A stretch of DNA of 64,000 nucleotides from Symsagittifera roscoffensis (Eukaryota; Xenacoelomorpha; Acoela; Convolutidae), in the NCBI RefSeq assembly GCF_963678635.1, contig NC_087067.1:25551547-25615546 (forward strand), in the 5' to 3' direction. A program made the translations under genes and the position numbers. Below the pieces are notes generated by a model, which searched no databases, was not told the DNA's origin, and was given only the letters and a program-made list of their open reading frames with translations. This document shows, piece by piece, positions 43,120 through 55,979 of this stretch. The first letter of the stretch is position 1; each line of letters begins with the position of its first letter.

Positions 43120-44150
43120 TTATTGTTCCGACTTTCGTAGCGAAAGTGATGGAATATTTGTGCTCGGGGTGGTTTTTTTTTCAGACAAATTTTGATTTTT
43201 TAAATGAGAATTTTTGACGGATTTTTTTTTATATCAGCCGGAAGGCATTGCTCTCCTGAGCTCAAATTTGAAAAGATATTTTACCGGTGATTATTTTTTT
43301 ATAAAGTTATGGGGGTTTAAATATTGCCATTTTGGCCGATTTGGGACAATTAAAGCGCGATATATATCGCGCTTCTAACGCGTAAACGGAGATATATTCC
43401 CTCATAGAAAACTTTCCAAATTGGTTGAAACAGGCTATTTATCATAAATTCTACGTTAATAGGAGAAAAATCTATCACTTCGTACTTTATACGGCGGGTG
43501 CGGGGATGATTAAAAAAAACTCAATATTTTGTAATTTTTTTCTATTTTTTTCCCAAATATTCATCATTTTTTAAAGCGAACACTGCTTCAGAGACACTAA
43601 AAGACAGTTGGAACATTCACGGCTTTGCCCAGATACGAACAGTCTTGTTTTCTTGTTGAAGAAAATTTTTCTGAAAACTTTTAACTTTTTTTGTGAAAGA
43701 AAACACTTTTGAATATTTTTTTAATAAAAAATATTAAAAACCATACAATTAGTACAAGATCGAAAAGCAGTTGTGAAAATTTGAAGCGGCAGATGTGAAA
43801 CTTGAAACACAAAATTTTGGCCACCGAGTCGCTTGTCTTAATTGAAGTTGGAGCGAAGTTATAGTGCGGGGTAACTCAGCACGCAAAAATAATTCGCGGT
43901 ACGCTTTCAGAATTATCAAAAAACTTAAAACGCCCCTAAAATAGTCCAACGGTTGGCCAAATTGGCTCATGAAGTCAATAATTTTAATGGGTATAAAAAA
44001 TTTTCAAGCAATTCTCAGCTTCAATCGGCAAATTGTGACAAACCGCGCCAATTATAAAAACTCTTTTTTTTTCTTTGACAGTCGGAACGACATTGCTACT
44101 CGTAACAGGACCAAATCCTTAATGTTCCGACTGTTTCTTCAGGTCCACGA
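43120..44150. repeat. Dispersed repeat with GTTCCGACT termini, right arm
   Basis: It is the inverse of the block at 34,640-35,880. It includes the same 22-bp palindrome and the 73-codon open frame (43,749-43,970, -), which mirrors 34,805-35,026. Confidence 0.6.
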
Positions 44151-46594
44151 AACAAGTCAATTAATTAGAAATTTCAAAATTGATTAACTTTTATAAAAAA
44201 AAGAAACAAAGCTAAACTTTTTCATTTTTGTTTTCATAATATTGCCTTATGAAACAATTTCTGAGCCGGATGAAATCACAGTTCTTGCTTCATTTAACAA
44301 AAATAGAAAAAGCGTGAATAAGTCCAAATGAGGCAAATATGTTTCTTTTAGAAACGCCATATTTTCACAGCAAAAATCACAGATGAAGCAAACTTTTATT
44401 ATTGTGCTCAGGGCAGGGAGTCAATATATTTTAGATGACAGAAAGTTTTTGTTAAAGAAGATTTCTACTGATGAAAAAAACTAGCTCAAATAATGCATTT
44501 TTTCTTCGAAACTCGGAACAAATGTATTCAGATTGCTGGATTTCGTTTTGAAGCGTTTTTTTTTAAATAATAGTTGCCGTTTTGCTTCCAGCATCATAGA
44601 TGAACGTTTCAAAGAAAAGTGCAAAGTCTATCCCCATACTGATTTTCTCCTCAAGCAATTAGTCTAAAAAAACAATCAAAGCTTTTGAAATGCTGACTTT
44701 TTATCAAAATTTGGAACAAAAAGGATTAACGTTAATGTTGAATTTAAAACTCGCTTTTTAGCAGATAGAATCTTTACGATACTGTTGCAATAATTTTCCG
44801 ATTTTTGATGAAATTATAGAATATTTGGGCTCGCCATTTTCCTCATGAATTTTCACTCACTGATTTAATTAGTTTTGCTTATAAAGTTTTTATGCTATCT
44901 AAAGTATCAACTCCAAAACTTAAAATCTATTCATTGCATTTATTTTCTACGAATTTGGGTTTTCTATCGTAGTCTCTAATTTGCCGAAATTGGAATAAGT
45001 AACGCCCGCGTTATATTCTCTGTTTCTCCAATTTATTCCAGCTAAAATTTTGCACATGAAATTGAAAAGCAAGCTAATTGGTGGTAATACTGCGTTTCAA
45101 GGTGCAAAGATGTAACATTTTTTGATTTCGTGCGTGGAAGGGAGGAATTTCATTTAAAAAATGGAAATCCTTTCTAATATTTTTTGAATATTTAATCAAA
45201 TTGTTTATTTTTCTAGATGTTATCGAATTTTGTATCATCAGGATGAATTTTTTCAGGGTGATGCTAAACGTACCTTCAAGGTCGAAATCTGAAACAAATC
45301 TGTTAAAGGTCCAGTTCCCTTACAACGTATGAGGCACAACTCTCTTTGCATACTTTCAAACTTTGAAAATAAACTCGCTAAAAGATATATAAGTTGACAC
45401 TCAGTCCAATTTGGTATTATTGTTGTAAATTTTCCGGGCAAAAAAAACAGTAATGATTTTTCGAACACTTTTTGGTCAGAATAAATTCAATTTTAATAAA
45501 AACTGAGTTCAGATAAAGCAGTTTTGCATATTTCTGGTTAAAAACTTCCTTTTTACCGTTTGCTTGCTTTTCACAGCTCGATTAATAAGATCAGACATAC
45601 CTAGCCAACAGAGAGTCAGGGAAAAAGAACTGATAAAAAAATTAGTAATCATATACGTTGAAAAATTGTATCGCCTTGCAAGATCATTAAATGATTGACA
45701 CTGTTTTGATTAAACTGATCCAAATATTTGCTCCACAGGAAAATTAGCTTAATTTGCCTTAAAAACCCAAAACAAGATAGCAAGTTTTGACTCTCAAACA
45801 TATTTCAAGACTCTTTGCTAAAAACATCCTTCGTTCTTTGATAGTTAAAATCTACCCAGCCAATTTTTGATCGTATTAGGTCAAAACGAGCCTTATTTTT
45901 AGTCTCAGTATTGCAACTTGACTCTCCGAAAAATCTAACTAAATTGAAGGAAACCGAAAAAATGAATAACATTTTAAAAAAGTTTTCAGCTTCAAAGATA
46001 GCCACAAAGCGCTTTGAGGCTCTTTCCCCTCCTCTCCCCCACCTGCAAATATTTACAGGTCAAATTTTTGTTCACATTGTCCGATTTTTTTTATAATTAA
46101 TACCAAATTGCTGGCAATATCGGTGACCTTGAACATGTTAATCTGTCCAAACCTACAGCTTATAGATTAATTAGCTTTTTGGAAATGGTTTTTACGTGTG
46201 AAAACCAGTGAGAAGCTAAGAACCGACGTCGATATGAGCAGTTTTAGCTTAATTAACTTCGTTCAAATTCGTTGACCGAAAAAGATATTGCCAACAATTT
46301 GGCATTAACTATAAACATTGGAATGCGGACTAATTAAGCGATGAAAAACATGTTCAGTCTCCTTAAATAACCCTGTAAAACCACTCGTTAGACCATAAAT
46401 TTCATGCTCGTGCAAGGTTGAAAGGGGAGCTTGGGAAGGGTGGAAGGAAAAAAACCCGCTGTGTATTTCAGCCGCTTTTACTTTACAAAAACTGGATCAA
46501 TCAAATTTTTTACCGCAGGCAAAGAATTTGAAGCTAATTTAAAACCAGCCAACAGTCAGTAGGAAAAGAAAGAAAATTCAGATTTCCAAACTTT

Positions 46595-46935
46595 TCCAAA
46601 GGGTCCCCTTTGATAATATTTTTGAGATACATTACTGGCTAGTCAAAATCAAAAATTTTCTAAGGGCGTCATCGGCGCTAATGTAGCTAAAATTTAGTGG
46701 GTAGCGCACGCCGAAATAAAAGCAATTTTTTGGTCAAATACTTTTTAAAAGTGCTGAAACGTCATTTTTAGCATGTTTCTTTTAAATTTGGCTGCGGCGC
46801 CGAAAATTTTGGACAAAATAGGGTCCTTATGGTATTTTCGGAGAGCTCGGAAAATCAAATCGGTCGGTGACCGACTTAACGAAAGGTTAACAAAATTTTC
46901 TTTTCGAAAAAAACCACTCCCCCCCCCCAGAAAAG
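46595..46935 (-). mobile_element. Diverged MITE, right arm copy
   Basis: It is the counterpart of 31,835-32,200 with a much shorter G/C run. Confidence 0.6.
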
Positions 46936-46981
46936 TTTCTGCGCAATCCACTGCACACGACATATTGTTATTGAGACGAAC

Positions 46982-47132
46982 CTTGGTATGATTTTGTTCT
47001 TCTGTGGGGCAGCATTTCTCGCTCGTATGGTGCAACTAGCTTATAATGGTATGGACTGAATTCTTCTTTGTGCGTGTGGAAGAAATTGTCTACGTCTTTG
47101 TCTGAGTAGCCAACGATGTAGAACATTGGCTT
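46982..47132 (-). CDS. Fucosyltransferase-like copy 2, third visible exon
   Basis: It is 151 nt, identical in length and phase to 31,640-31,790. It encodes KPMFYIVGYSDKDVDNFF and the rest. Acceptor and donor are conserved. Confidence 0.75.
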
Positions 47133-47346
47133 CTGAAAACAATTTTTCGATTGGTAAATTATGATTTGTTACGCGTCTTGTTTTGGTCACAAAAAGCATA
47201 TTCTTTCTGATCACTAAGAAATGAGTTACCTATTGAAATGGTTGATGTTCCTACAATTATTTAAGAAATATACTTTAAAACAGAGATGCAAATTCGGTGT
47301 TTTTGACTTGTGAAATTGGTGTTGTCACGGATTCCGTAGCTCATTT

Positions 47347-47497
47347 CATTTGAAGTTTCGTTGTGTTTTGTCCCTAAATCATTGGAAGTTTCGTTGTGTT
47401 TTGTCCCTAAATCATTTGAAGTTTCGTTGTGTTTTGTCCCTAAATCATTTGAAGTTTCGTTGTGTTTTGTCCCTAAATCATTTGAAGTTTCGTTGTG
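47347..47497 (-). repeat. 33-bp minisatellite in fucosyltransferase intron, right arm
   Basis: There are about 4.6 units of the HNETSNDLGTK-type repeat, against about 2.5 in the left arm. This is the largest clear difference within the conserved part of the arms near exons. Confidence 0.9.
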
Positions 47498-47762
47498 ATG
47501 CAGATTCCGTGACCTAGGGCTATATAACACACCTGAAGCTAATTTTTCAGACAAACTTGTAGTCTGAAAAAGGCCATCTAAAAATTTGTGGCCATATTGA
47601 CTTTTAAATTATTTCTGTCAGTTCTAATTTAATGCAGCCTATTACAGAAAAATGCTTAGAATATCTGTTTCCAAAAACAAAAGGCTGAAAGAATTCAGAT
47701 GTTGTGAAATACATATCATTAACCAGCTGACTGTATAATCGATAATAGATATAGACCCTTAC

Positions 47763-48010
47763 CTTGTAGAGGGTGGCTACTTTTTTGAAGGCATCCTGGA
47801 GATAGTTTGTTTTCTCGAACACGTCGCAGTCCCACTGGAGAGCGTTGAGATGGTACTTGTAGTCTCCCATTCTCATGTGCACATACACAACAGTGCAGCC
47901 AGTCTGTGTCCAGCAATTGTTCAGTTTGTTCAGACCATTGAACACTTTCTCAGCATCTCTCCACACTGTTCGGTTGAAAATAACTCGTGAGCGAAACTCC
48001 GCATAAAAAC
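47763..48010 (-). CDS. GT11 alpha-1,2-fucosyltransferase-like copy 2, exon with donor-substrate motif
   Basis: It is 248 nt as in copy 1, with the same VVYVHMRMGDY motif, NRT sequon and phase-0 exit at AAG|GTAAGG. The exonic peptide is the same as copy 1, whereas the intron just upstream differs at several bases, suggesting either recent duplication or purifying selection plus conversion. Confidence 0.8.
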
Positions 48011-48407
48011 CTACAAAAACATCATTTATAAAAACCAAAGTCAACAGACAGAGTTGGGAAAGAGTCAAGGAATGCAAAGAAGCAGAAAAAATTGATTTGT
48101 TTGAATTGGTTTAAAGAGTTTTAGAGAAAAAAAAACAATAACCCCTTCTATTTCTATTTGCAATGCCAACACAACTTCAACTTGTTGATAAAATTTTGTC
48201 TTATTTAATTTTTAACCTAACACCAAGATTACCGAACTCGTTATAAGATAACAAAAACCAAAGTAACCATGGCCATCTTAGCAGCTATAAGCTACCATTG
48301 AAGAATGCTCTGCAATTCTCGGTGGTGGAACTTATTGGTATGTTTAGCTGGCATTATAAAGTTAAACAAATAGAGATTACTTGAACGTTTGATGTAAAAC
48401 TACTTGC

Positions 48408-48572
48408 CATAAGTAACAAGTGGTAAAAATTGAGGATATGTTGGAAGTTGAACCCGCTTGCCCTTCAGATCCTCAGGGGACTCCCCAAATGCCGCAACAC
48501 CCTTCTCCCAAATCATGCCAGTACTCGGTTGCACTATTTGGCGCTTGTCTGCCGGTGGATTGATCCTGCATT
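48408..48572 (-). CDS. Fucosyltransferase-like copy 2, first visible exon
   Basis: It is 165 nt as in copy 1, ending TATG followed by GCAAGT, so the GC donor is present in both copies. Just upstream (48,573 onward) similarity between arms falls, and no further 5' exon is recognised. Confidence 0.65.
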
Positions 48573-49460
48573 CTAAATCACTTCAAAATTTGTAACTAGA
48601 ACAAGTCGCATTTTTGCGACCAATTTCGAAAAGGTCTCAAAAAATCCGAGCCTTCGCTAAACTACTAAATCCGCCACAACAGCAAGTTATACACAACTGA
48701 AAAAAAAACATCTTTTTTCTTTTTCAATCGGCTGCCAATTTTGGTTAATTTTTACTTTGGCAAAAATACAATATGATTATGTATCAAAATTGTTCATGTT
48801 GTGAAAATTTGTTCACTTGTTCATGCTGACATGTTTTAATGCAATTGAAAAAGTCAAAGGTTATTCTAAATAGGTTTTTGCAACAATATTTTCGGAAAAA
48901 TCAAAGGAGGCACAGGAAAAAGCCTAAAATTTCAGGTGCTGCAAAAAGTCTATGAGTACAGAGCCAATATAATGTAACTGCGCATTGCCTTCAATTATAC
49001 GCGTTCCTAAAACTGACACCTTCAAATTAAAGTATCAGAAAACGTTCAAAGTAATGTATCAGAGACAGAGTCAGTACCGGGCCCGGGTTTCTTACGGACC
49101 GGGCTCGGGCCTCATTTTTAGGATCAACAACCGGTCCGGGTAGGGCCCAGGCCTGACTTTCAAACGAGATCACTTCTTTCACCGGTCAAGCTAAAAACGG
49201 AGCGTGATTTCAACCAGGGCTGGGCAAATCCAGACAATCAAGCGTGCCCTCCTTTCTGCGGCAAAAGCCAGCCAAATCGAACTGCTAGGATCGGCTGCGG
49301 CCAATGGACTTATTAAATTTCTTAAATTTGACTTTCAATTAACTTTCTGTTAGGAAATTCGTGTTTTCAATAAAAATGAGCCATGGCCGACACTGGGCTT
49401 AAAATTTTTGTTTCCGAACTAGGCCAATGCCTCAAATTCAGTGTCAGGTCCAACTCTGCA

Positions 49461-49659
49461 CAGGGGCGGTTCTAGGATTTGTTCGAGGGGGGTTGGAATT
49501 TTTAAAAAAATTCGAAAAATCAGGTTTTTTTTCGGCACTCGCTCCCCCCTCAAAATTAATATAAGTTGGCGCCAAGGACAGCTTTAGAAAAAATTTAGGG
49601 TCGGCAGGGAGGTAGAACCCCTGAGGGAGGAGGGGGCGTCCCCCCTAAATCCTCCACTG
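49461..49659 (+). mobile_element. Short hAT-like MITE (CAGGGGCGG family)
   Basis: The termini are CAGGGGCGGTTCTAGG and CCTAAATCCTCCACTG, with the GTCGGCAGGG T-arm-like block inside. It has an internal deletion relative to the 438-bp element. No target duplication is visible. Confidence 0.75.
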
Positions 49660-49689
49660 GAAAAAACCTGAAACTTAAAAAATAATAAG

Positions 49690-51600
49690 ACTAGCAAACT
49701 TCTAATTTCTGGCAAAAAGTTCAAAGAAACTAAGTTTTGACTTTGAAGTTTTAGTTAATCTTGCATTGAGCGTGGCATACAAAAACATGTAATACTTTAA
49801 ACCTGCTAAAATACGCTTTTCATTTCAGTTTTTGGGTATCCAGGACTACGTTATGCACACAAAAAATATTGCGTGCAAAAAATAGAAAATGTCTGTTAGA
49901 GTAGAAAGGGTTTTGGAGCTTCAAATGAGATACCAAGAACTATGAGAGCCATTTTTGATAATAACTAAAAGAATGTTCGGAGTCGCCATAAATGTAAAAT
50001 TATATAATTAGCGTTCTTTTGTCAAAAAAATTTTTTTCGCAAATGATGAAACACAAACATTTATTGCAAAACAAGAAAAAGATCTTTTAAAGTTTAATCA
50101 AACCAAGTTAGCAAAAAAGTATAAGATAGAACTAATTGTATTTTTTCTTAGACTTAGTTTATGGAAATGTATGATAAGCGTTTTGGTCTATGGAGCTCAC
50201 CTCGGCATATAATTGTTTCATTTAATAAAAATTATTTGAAGACAGTTAAAGGGTAGTCAGAAGATTCAAGGATTTGCCCTGACAGGGGCAGTCTTTTTCA
50301 CGGTATAAATCCATTTTTTGTTAATTGAGTCCATATAACTTAGGTTTTTTCAGGAAAGTAAACATCGTGTTTTGAGCATTTGAATAGAAAACCAAGCACA
50401 GTTGTAGCCCTTTTGCAACTGAATCCTTATATTACTCAACAAAATAATTTACTATTGTTTTGCTTTTTTGTGAATTGAACAAACACACTTTAGGTTTAGA
50501 TCTACACGTATTTCATTTTGAATATAACTGTAGAACAGAGATATTAGAATTTTTATGAGTAATTTACGTAGTGAGTATTCTTATATAGGTCTTGTTGATT
50601 TTGTTTTGTCAGCAAGAAGTCTTAAAACTTGTTCATGCTCAATTTTGATTTTTCGCGGTTTGACTTGTGATTTCGTTTTAAGTTCAGTGCATTTTTAATA
50701 TGTTAAAAGGAAGGCAAATTCCGCTATCGAACAAAAAAAAACTGCAAAAAACATGATAAATGTGATTGACTTTTGATTTCAAAAACGGTTTAAGACTCTG
50801 TTTTTCGAAACTCTCCGAACACCAACTTTGAATTCCTGTGCGTGCGATTTTAACCGCAAAAAAATTATTTCTGATTTTTTAACTAATTGTTTTACTCAAT
50901 TAAAGGACAAGTTTAAACGATTCATCCAAAGAGGACTTAGATTTGCAGAAATCTTCTTTCAATCTTTTGATTATAGTTTTAAAAAAATTCAGACAGGCGG
51001 ATCTAGCATTTTCTCAAGGAAGGGGGAGAGGGCTGAAATTTTAAAAATTTTGTCGAATTTTTGTTAGGTCGACCAGATTGATTTTCCAAGCTCTCTCAAA
51101 GCACTAAAAAACCCTGTCCCTTTAAGCTTTTTGGCAAATTTTGACCAATGAAAAATTTTTTTTAGGCGTGCGCTGCACTTCAACAATAGTATACATTGAC
51201 GCTGAAAAATTTTAGGGTTGGTTATCCTAAAAGTAATGTGAAAAAATAAAACCAGAGGGGGATGTTTGGTTGATGAGGGAGTCGAATCCCTGAGGGGGCG
51301 CATCCCTCCCCAAAATCCGCCCCTGAAATCAGGTGAATTAAAAAGTAGTTGAGCATGTCTGAGCAGCAGCTGAAATTGAGCAGCAAATGTGTAAAAAAAA
51401 TTGTATGAAAATCTGAAAAACATTGCTGCCCTTTGAATTTTGCTAATTGACTTTATTATTTGAACTTTGCTAATTTGGCAAAATTGAGATAATTAACTCA
51501 ACTTGTTTGCGTACTTAACGTAGACCGCAGGTTTTTGCATTTCAATTTCAATTGTCGAAACAAATTATTTGGACGTGTTATTAGGCTACAAGACCTTAAA
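49690..51600 (+). repeat. Second inverted repeat, left arm
   Basis: It pairs with 52,853-54,785 (coordinates sum to about 104,435). Divergence is much higher than in the fucosyltransferase palindrome. It contains a MITE at 50,990-51,325 that is also present in the other arm. Confidence 0.8.
50990..51325 (+). mobile_element. hAT-like MITE inside the second inverted repeat
   Basis: It runs from CAGGCGGATCTAGC to AAAATCCGCCCCTG, with AGTCGAATCCCTGAGGGG inside. The counterpart at 53,123-53,452 is at the same site in the other arm. Confidence 0.75.
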
Positions 51601-52852
51601 ATTTCAAGAATTTACAAGACGTTTTCGAATATCAATTAAAACAATAACTACTGCAAAAAAGTATACATAGCTTTTTATATTTGTCAGCGTAGGTTTTTTT
51701 GTCATGCGCGTCAGACCAAAAGCGCGAAATTTTTTTAGACATTTTGAATTCAAAGATTATAATTCAAAAATATGCGGTAAATTCGGTCAGTTTAGGACAG
51801 TTTAAACCCGCACGGAGCGCCCATGGTTTTTAATTGATTAAGTTAACTAATTTGTTGAAAATTTTAGCACATTCGGTCTTTTGAGCCTGAAAATATTCCC
51901 TCATTTTTCAATCACAAAAGTATCTTGGCCAAACTATTCGCAACTATTTTCGTTCCTTTTGTATCAGCAAATTTTTTTTTTTCATTTCAGAGAGAGCATT
52001 TTACTTAGAAATGAACAACACAATTAAGCTTTCTAATAATGAAAAGCTGTTGTTCCGACCACTTGAAAAATTATGGTTATACGACCAAAACCAGTTTTTT
52101 GTTTTGATTATTGGATTAAAACGCTGAAATCTGTTGAAATTGAGTCCAGCGAATTTTTTTCTGTTTTTCAATCACTTATCAGAGCGTTTCCCAGTGTGAT
52201 ATTTTGGACGCGTTAGCAGAAACGACCAATTTTTTGTGACAAAATTTCAGCTCGCAGATTAGGATACGTTTTAAAGTCAAACAAGCTCCGCTTGCACTTA
52301 TGTGCCAATTTAGACGTTTTTTGGCTGAAAATTTTACAACCTATTTTTTGTTCTTTTTTCTTTAATTTAATTTCTTACATGCTAATATGAACTAAAAAGC
52401 CTTTAGCACTAGCACATTAACCCGCAGCTTACGTGGGTTAAAAGAACGCAAAAAACCCCCTCTTTATTTAGCCCTAATTGGCCATACTAGCAATTTTCAC
52501 ACCTCATAACTTAAAAATGAATAATCACAAATGAATAGGATGGTATTTAGGATGGTATGAAAAAATTCCGTTGAAACTGCTTAGTTGAATAATCGAAAAT
52601 CGACTGAAAAAAGACCGGCACAAGCATGAATTTTCCCTTTTTTCGGAAATCCGAACAACAAGGCTGCTCGTATGTCAGGGCGAAGCCCTGAATGTCTTGA
52701 CTGCACTTTAAGGCCGTTTTGAAATTTTTGTGGCTGAAGAATTGGCGAATAAATTTTTGAAATATACAAATTTTTTTCATGATTTTTTCCTAATTTTGAT
52801 GTAAAAAAAATAATTTGAACCAATACGGTTATGTATTTTACATTACGATGTA
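51601..52852 (+). other. Spacer between the arms of the second inverted repeat
   Basis: It is homologous to 28,080-29,060 in direct orientation. It contains part of the GTTCCGACT-type dispersed repeat near 52,640-52,720 (CTGCTCGTATGTCAGGGCGA). No gene is seen. Confidence 0.65.
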
Positions 52853-54785
52853 TTTAGGTCTTGTAGCCCAATTACACGTCCAAATTAATTGCTTCGACAA
52901 ATGAAATTGCAAGGCAAAAATCCGCGGCCTAAGTGTGGTAAGTACGCAAACAAGGCGCGTTAATTATCTCAATTTTGCCAAATTAGCAAAATTCAACCTT
53001 TTTGAATTTGAGCTTCGGACAACAACGATTTCAAGATTTTCTTACAATTTTTTTTACTTATTTTCTGATCAATTTTAGCTGCTGCTCAGACATGCTCAAC
53101 TACTTCTTAATTCACATGATATCAGGGGCGGATTTTGGGGAGGGATGCGCCCCCTCAGGGATTCGACCTCCTCATCAAGCAAATATCCCCCTTTGGTATT
53201 ATTTTGTGACTTAACTTTTAGGCCAACCAACCGTAAAATTTTTCTTAAGATGCTTTCAGTTTCAATAACAAACAAAAAAAAACATTTTCCTTGGTCAAAA
53301 TTTTCCAAAAAAGGCTTAAAAGCACAGGATATTCTAGTGCTTTGAGAGAGCTTGGATAATCAATTCGGTTAACCTAACAAAATATTGCGCAAACTTTCAA
53401 AATTTCAGCCCCCTTACCCCTCCCTGGAAAAAATCTTAGATCTGCTTGTCTGAATTTTAAAAAAAAATAAAATCAAAAGATTGAAAAAAGACTTCTGAAA
53501 ATTTAAGTCTTCCTTGGATGAATCGCATAAACTTGTCCCTTAATTGAAAAAAACAATTCCATCTACAAGTCGAGCTGATATTGGTTAAAAAATCTGAAGT
53601 CGGTTAAAAACGCACGCACAGGATTTCATAGTGGGTGTTCGGAAAGTTTCAAAACACGGAGTCTTAAACCATTTTCGAAATTAGAAGTCGATCACGTTTT
53701 CGTTATCTTTACAATTTTGTCGTTCGGCAGTGGAATTTGCTTTCTCTTAACAATAGAAATGCATTGAATTTAAAAAGAAATCAACGCAAAGTCAAACCGG
53801 GAAAAATCAAAATTGAGCGTGAACAATTTTTAAGACTTTTTCCTGAAAAACAAATCAGCAAGATCTATATAAGAGTACTACTCACTACTTTGATCACTCT
53901 TAAAACTTCTAATATATCTGCTCTACAGTTATAACCAAAACGAAATAACTGTAGATCTAAACCTAAATTGTGTTTGATTACTCCACAATAAAGCAAAACA
54001 GTTTTAAATTATTTTGTAGAGTCATATAAGGATTCACTTGCAAAAAGGGCTACAATAGTGCTTGGTTTGAACGCATTAAAACATGATGTTTACTTTCCTG
54101 AAAAAACCTAAATTGTATGGATTCAATTAACAAAAAATGGACTTATACCGTGAAAAAGACTGCCCCTGTCAGGTCAAATCCCTGAATCTTCTGACTGCCC
54201 ATTAACAGTCCTCGACTAATTTTTGTTAAAGAAAAAATGATATACCGAGATGGTTCCATAGACCGAAAACGCGAATCATACAATTCCATAAACTAAGTCT
54301 AAGAAAAAATACAATTCATTCAAACTTCATACATTTTTGCTAACATGGTTTTATTAAATTTTAAATGATCTTTTTTCTTGTTTTACCATAAATGTCCGTG
54401 TTTCATCATTTGCGAAAAAAAAATTAGCAAAAAAACGTTAATCATACAATTTTCCATTAACGTTTTGCAAACATTCCTTTGCAAAAATGCCTCAAATAAT
54501 TTTTGGTATCTCATTTAAAGCGCCAAAATATTTTCTACTCATACAAAACTTTTTCCATTTTTTCCGCACGCAATATTTTTTGTCCGCATAACGTAGTCCT
54601 GGATACCCAAAAATTGAAATTAAAAGAGTATTTTTGAATGTTTAAAGCATTGCCTGTTTTTGTATGCCATGGTAAATGCATTGTTAACTAAAATTTCAAA
54701 TTCAAAAATTAGCTTCTTTGAATATTTTGCCAGAATATAGAAGTTTGCTAGTTTTATTATATTTTAAGTAAGGCATCAGCATTCA
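52853..54785 (-). repeat. Second inverted repeat, right arm
   Basis: It is the inverse of 49,690-51,600. Markers are GCTGCTGCTCAGACATGCTC at about 53,080 against GAGCATGTCTGAGCAGCAGC at 51,351, and TTTAGGTTTTTTCAGGAAAG near 50,341 against its inverse at about 54,090. Confidence 0.8.
53123..53452 (-). mobile_element. hAT-like MITE, second inverted repeat right arm
   Basis: It runs from CAGGGGCGGATTTTGGGG to CTTAGATCTGCTTGTCTG and carries CCTCAGGGATTCGACC (T-arm-like, - strand). No target duplication is visible. Confidence 0.7.
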
Positions 54786-55726
54786 GGTGATTTCCAATGC
54801 ATTGTAAATGAAAAACTGTTAAGCCCGCGGTGACTCTAGTGTTGAGTAACCAGGGTTTTTTCACTTGTGTTTGGGGAACGCAAAAACTTTGACAAGAAAG
54901 TAAATTAACGAAATTAACGATATTTGGAATAAATTCTCAATGAAAAAAGTCGGGACAGTAACAAAAAGTCATCTGAAGTTTAGTTGGTTAGGAGAAATCA
55001 AAAACTTTCAGAAGAGTCATCGAAAGTCCGAATCTAATTTCTATAAAAGCGGTCTTCCATTTACTAAATTTAGTTTTACCTCAGCTCATTATCAGTAAAC
55101 AAACAAACTAAATACACACATTAAATTTTCGGCTCTGTCAAAATGCCAAAAGTACCGATAGTATTACAGCTTGTGAGGAAATTAGAAGTTCCTCAAAATT
55201 TCGAAAAAAGAATAAAGAAAGAGGTTCTTTTCAGTTTTTATGTAAAAATTACAGTCAAATACTGATCCAGTTAATTTATCATTTATATAAAAATGACAGC
55301 TCGATTATCGTATCGAGGCAGAGAAAATTTTGATGAAATATGAAATTAGATGATTTTTGTAAAATGAGTATCCAATCTTCAGTGTAACAATTTGAAAGTG
55401 TTTTGGACCGTCACACTTTGTGGAGGAGGAAGTTAACAAATGCATATTTGCAAAGTAAAATTTTGATTTGTAATCTGACAAATACAAAAAAATACACCTT
55501 TATTGCCGAAACGCAGTTTTGAACCATAATCGGCACCAAGACTAGGCTTAATTATTAAGAGATTTTTTTATTAATTATTAAGGCTCAATTATTTCTGAGA
55601 TATTCTGAATATTGGCTTGCAATTTGAGTCAAAAATGTTTTTAAAAATTATGCTGACAGTTGGAAGAAACTTTGTGCTTTAGTCCGATTTACCGCGAGAC
55701 AATCGGTACTTTGCGACCGTACGCGA
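54786..55726. other. No gene seen
   Basis: This is AT-rich DNA without a supported exon or a repeat recognised elsewhere in the window. Confidence 0.5.
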
Positions 55727-55850
55727 GGTATGTTTCGACCGTGCTCGGCTGTGCTTGAGGTATGTTTCGATCGCATTCAAGGTATGATTCGACCGTGTTC
55801 GAAGAATGTTTCGACAGTACTCGAGGTATGTTTCGAATTTGTGCTCGACC
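55727..55850. repeat. 22-bp minisatellite, about five units
   Basis: The unit is close to GGTATGTTTCGACCGTGTTC plus GA, with one 32-bp variant. It is rich in TTCGA. The overlapping - strand open frames (55,679-55,964) are by-products of the repeat. Confidence 0.85.
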
Positions 55851-55979
55851 CAAACCACTATCTCGACTATTTTTTTTCCGGTTGAGCACTGACATTGTTC
55901 GACTTTGAAAGTCGAAAAATAAAATGAGGAACTCGACCCGGGCAAGAAGACGATTGTAGTGCACGTAAAAAGACTATTA

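Larger units (their letters stand above)
39777..49458 (-). repeat. Giant inverted repeat, right arm
   Basis: It is the inverse of 29,480-39,078. High similarity runs from 39,777 to 48,572; lower similarity continues to about 49,458, including a CAGAGT-type MITE (49,066-49,458) facing the one at 29,481-29,783. It carries fucosyltransferase copy 2 on the - strand. Confidence 0.95.

Noticed and set aside
55679-55964. Overlapping - strand open frames of 88-121 codons
   Set aside because: The repetitive part is translated minisatellite; multiple overlapping frames indicate composition, not selection.
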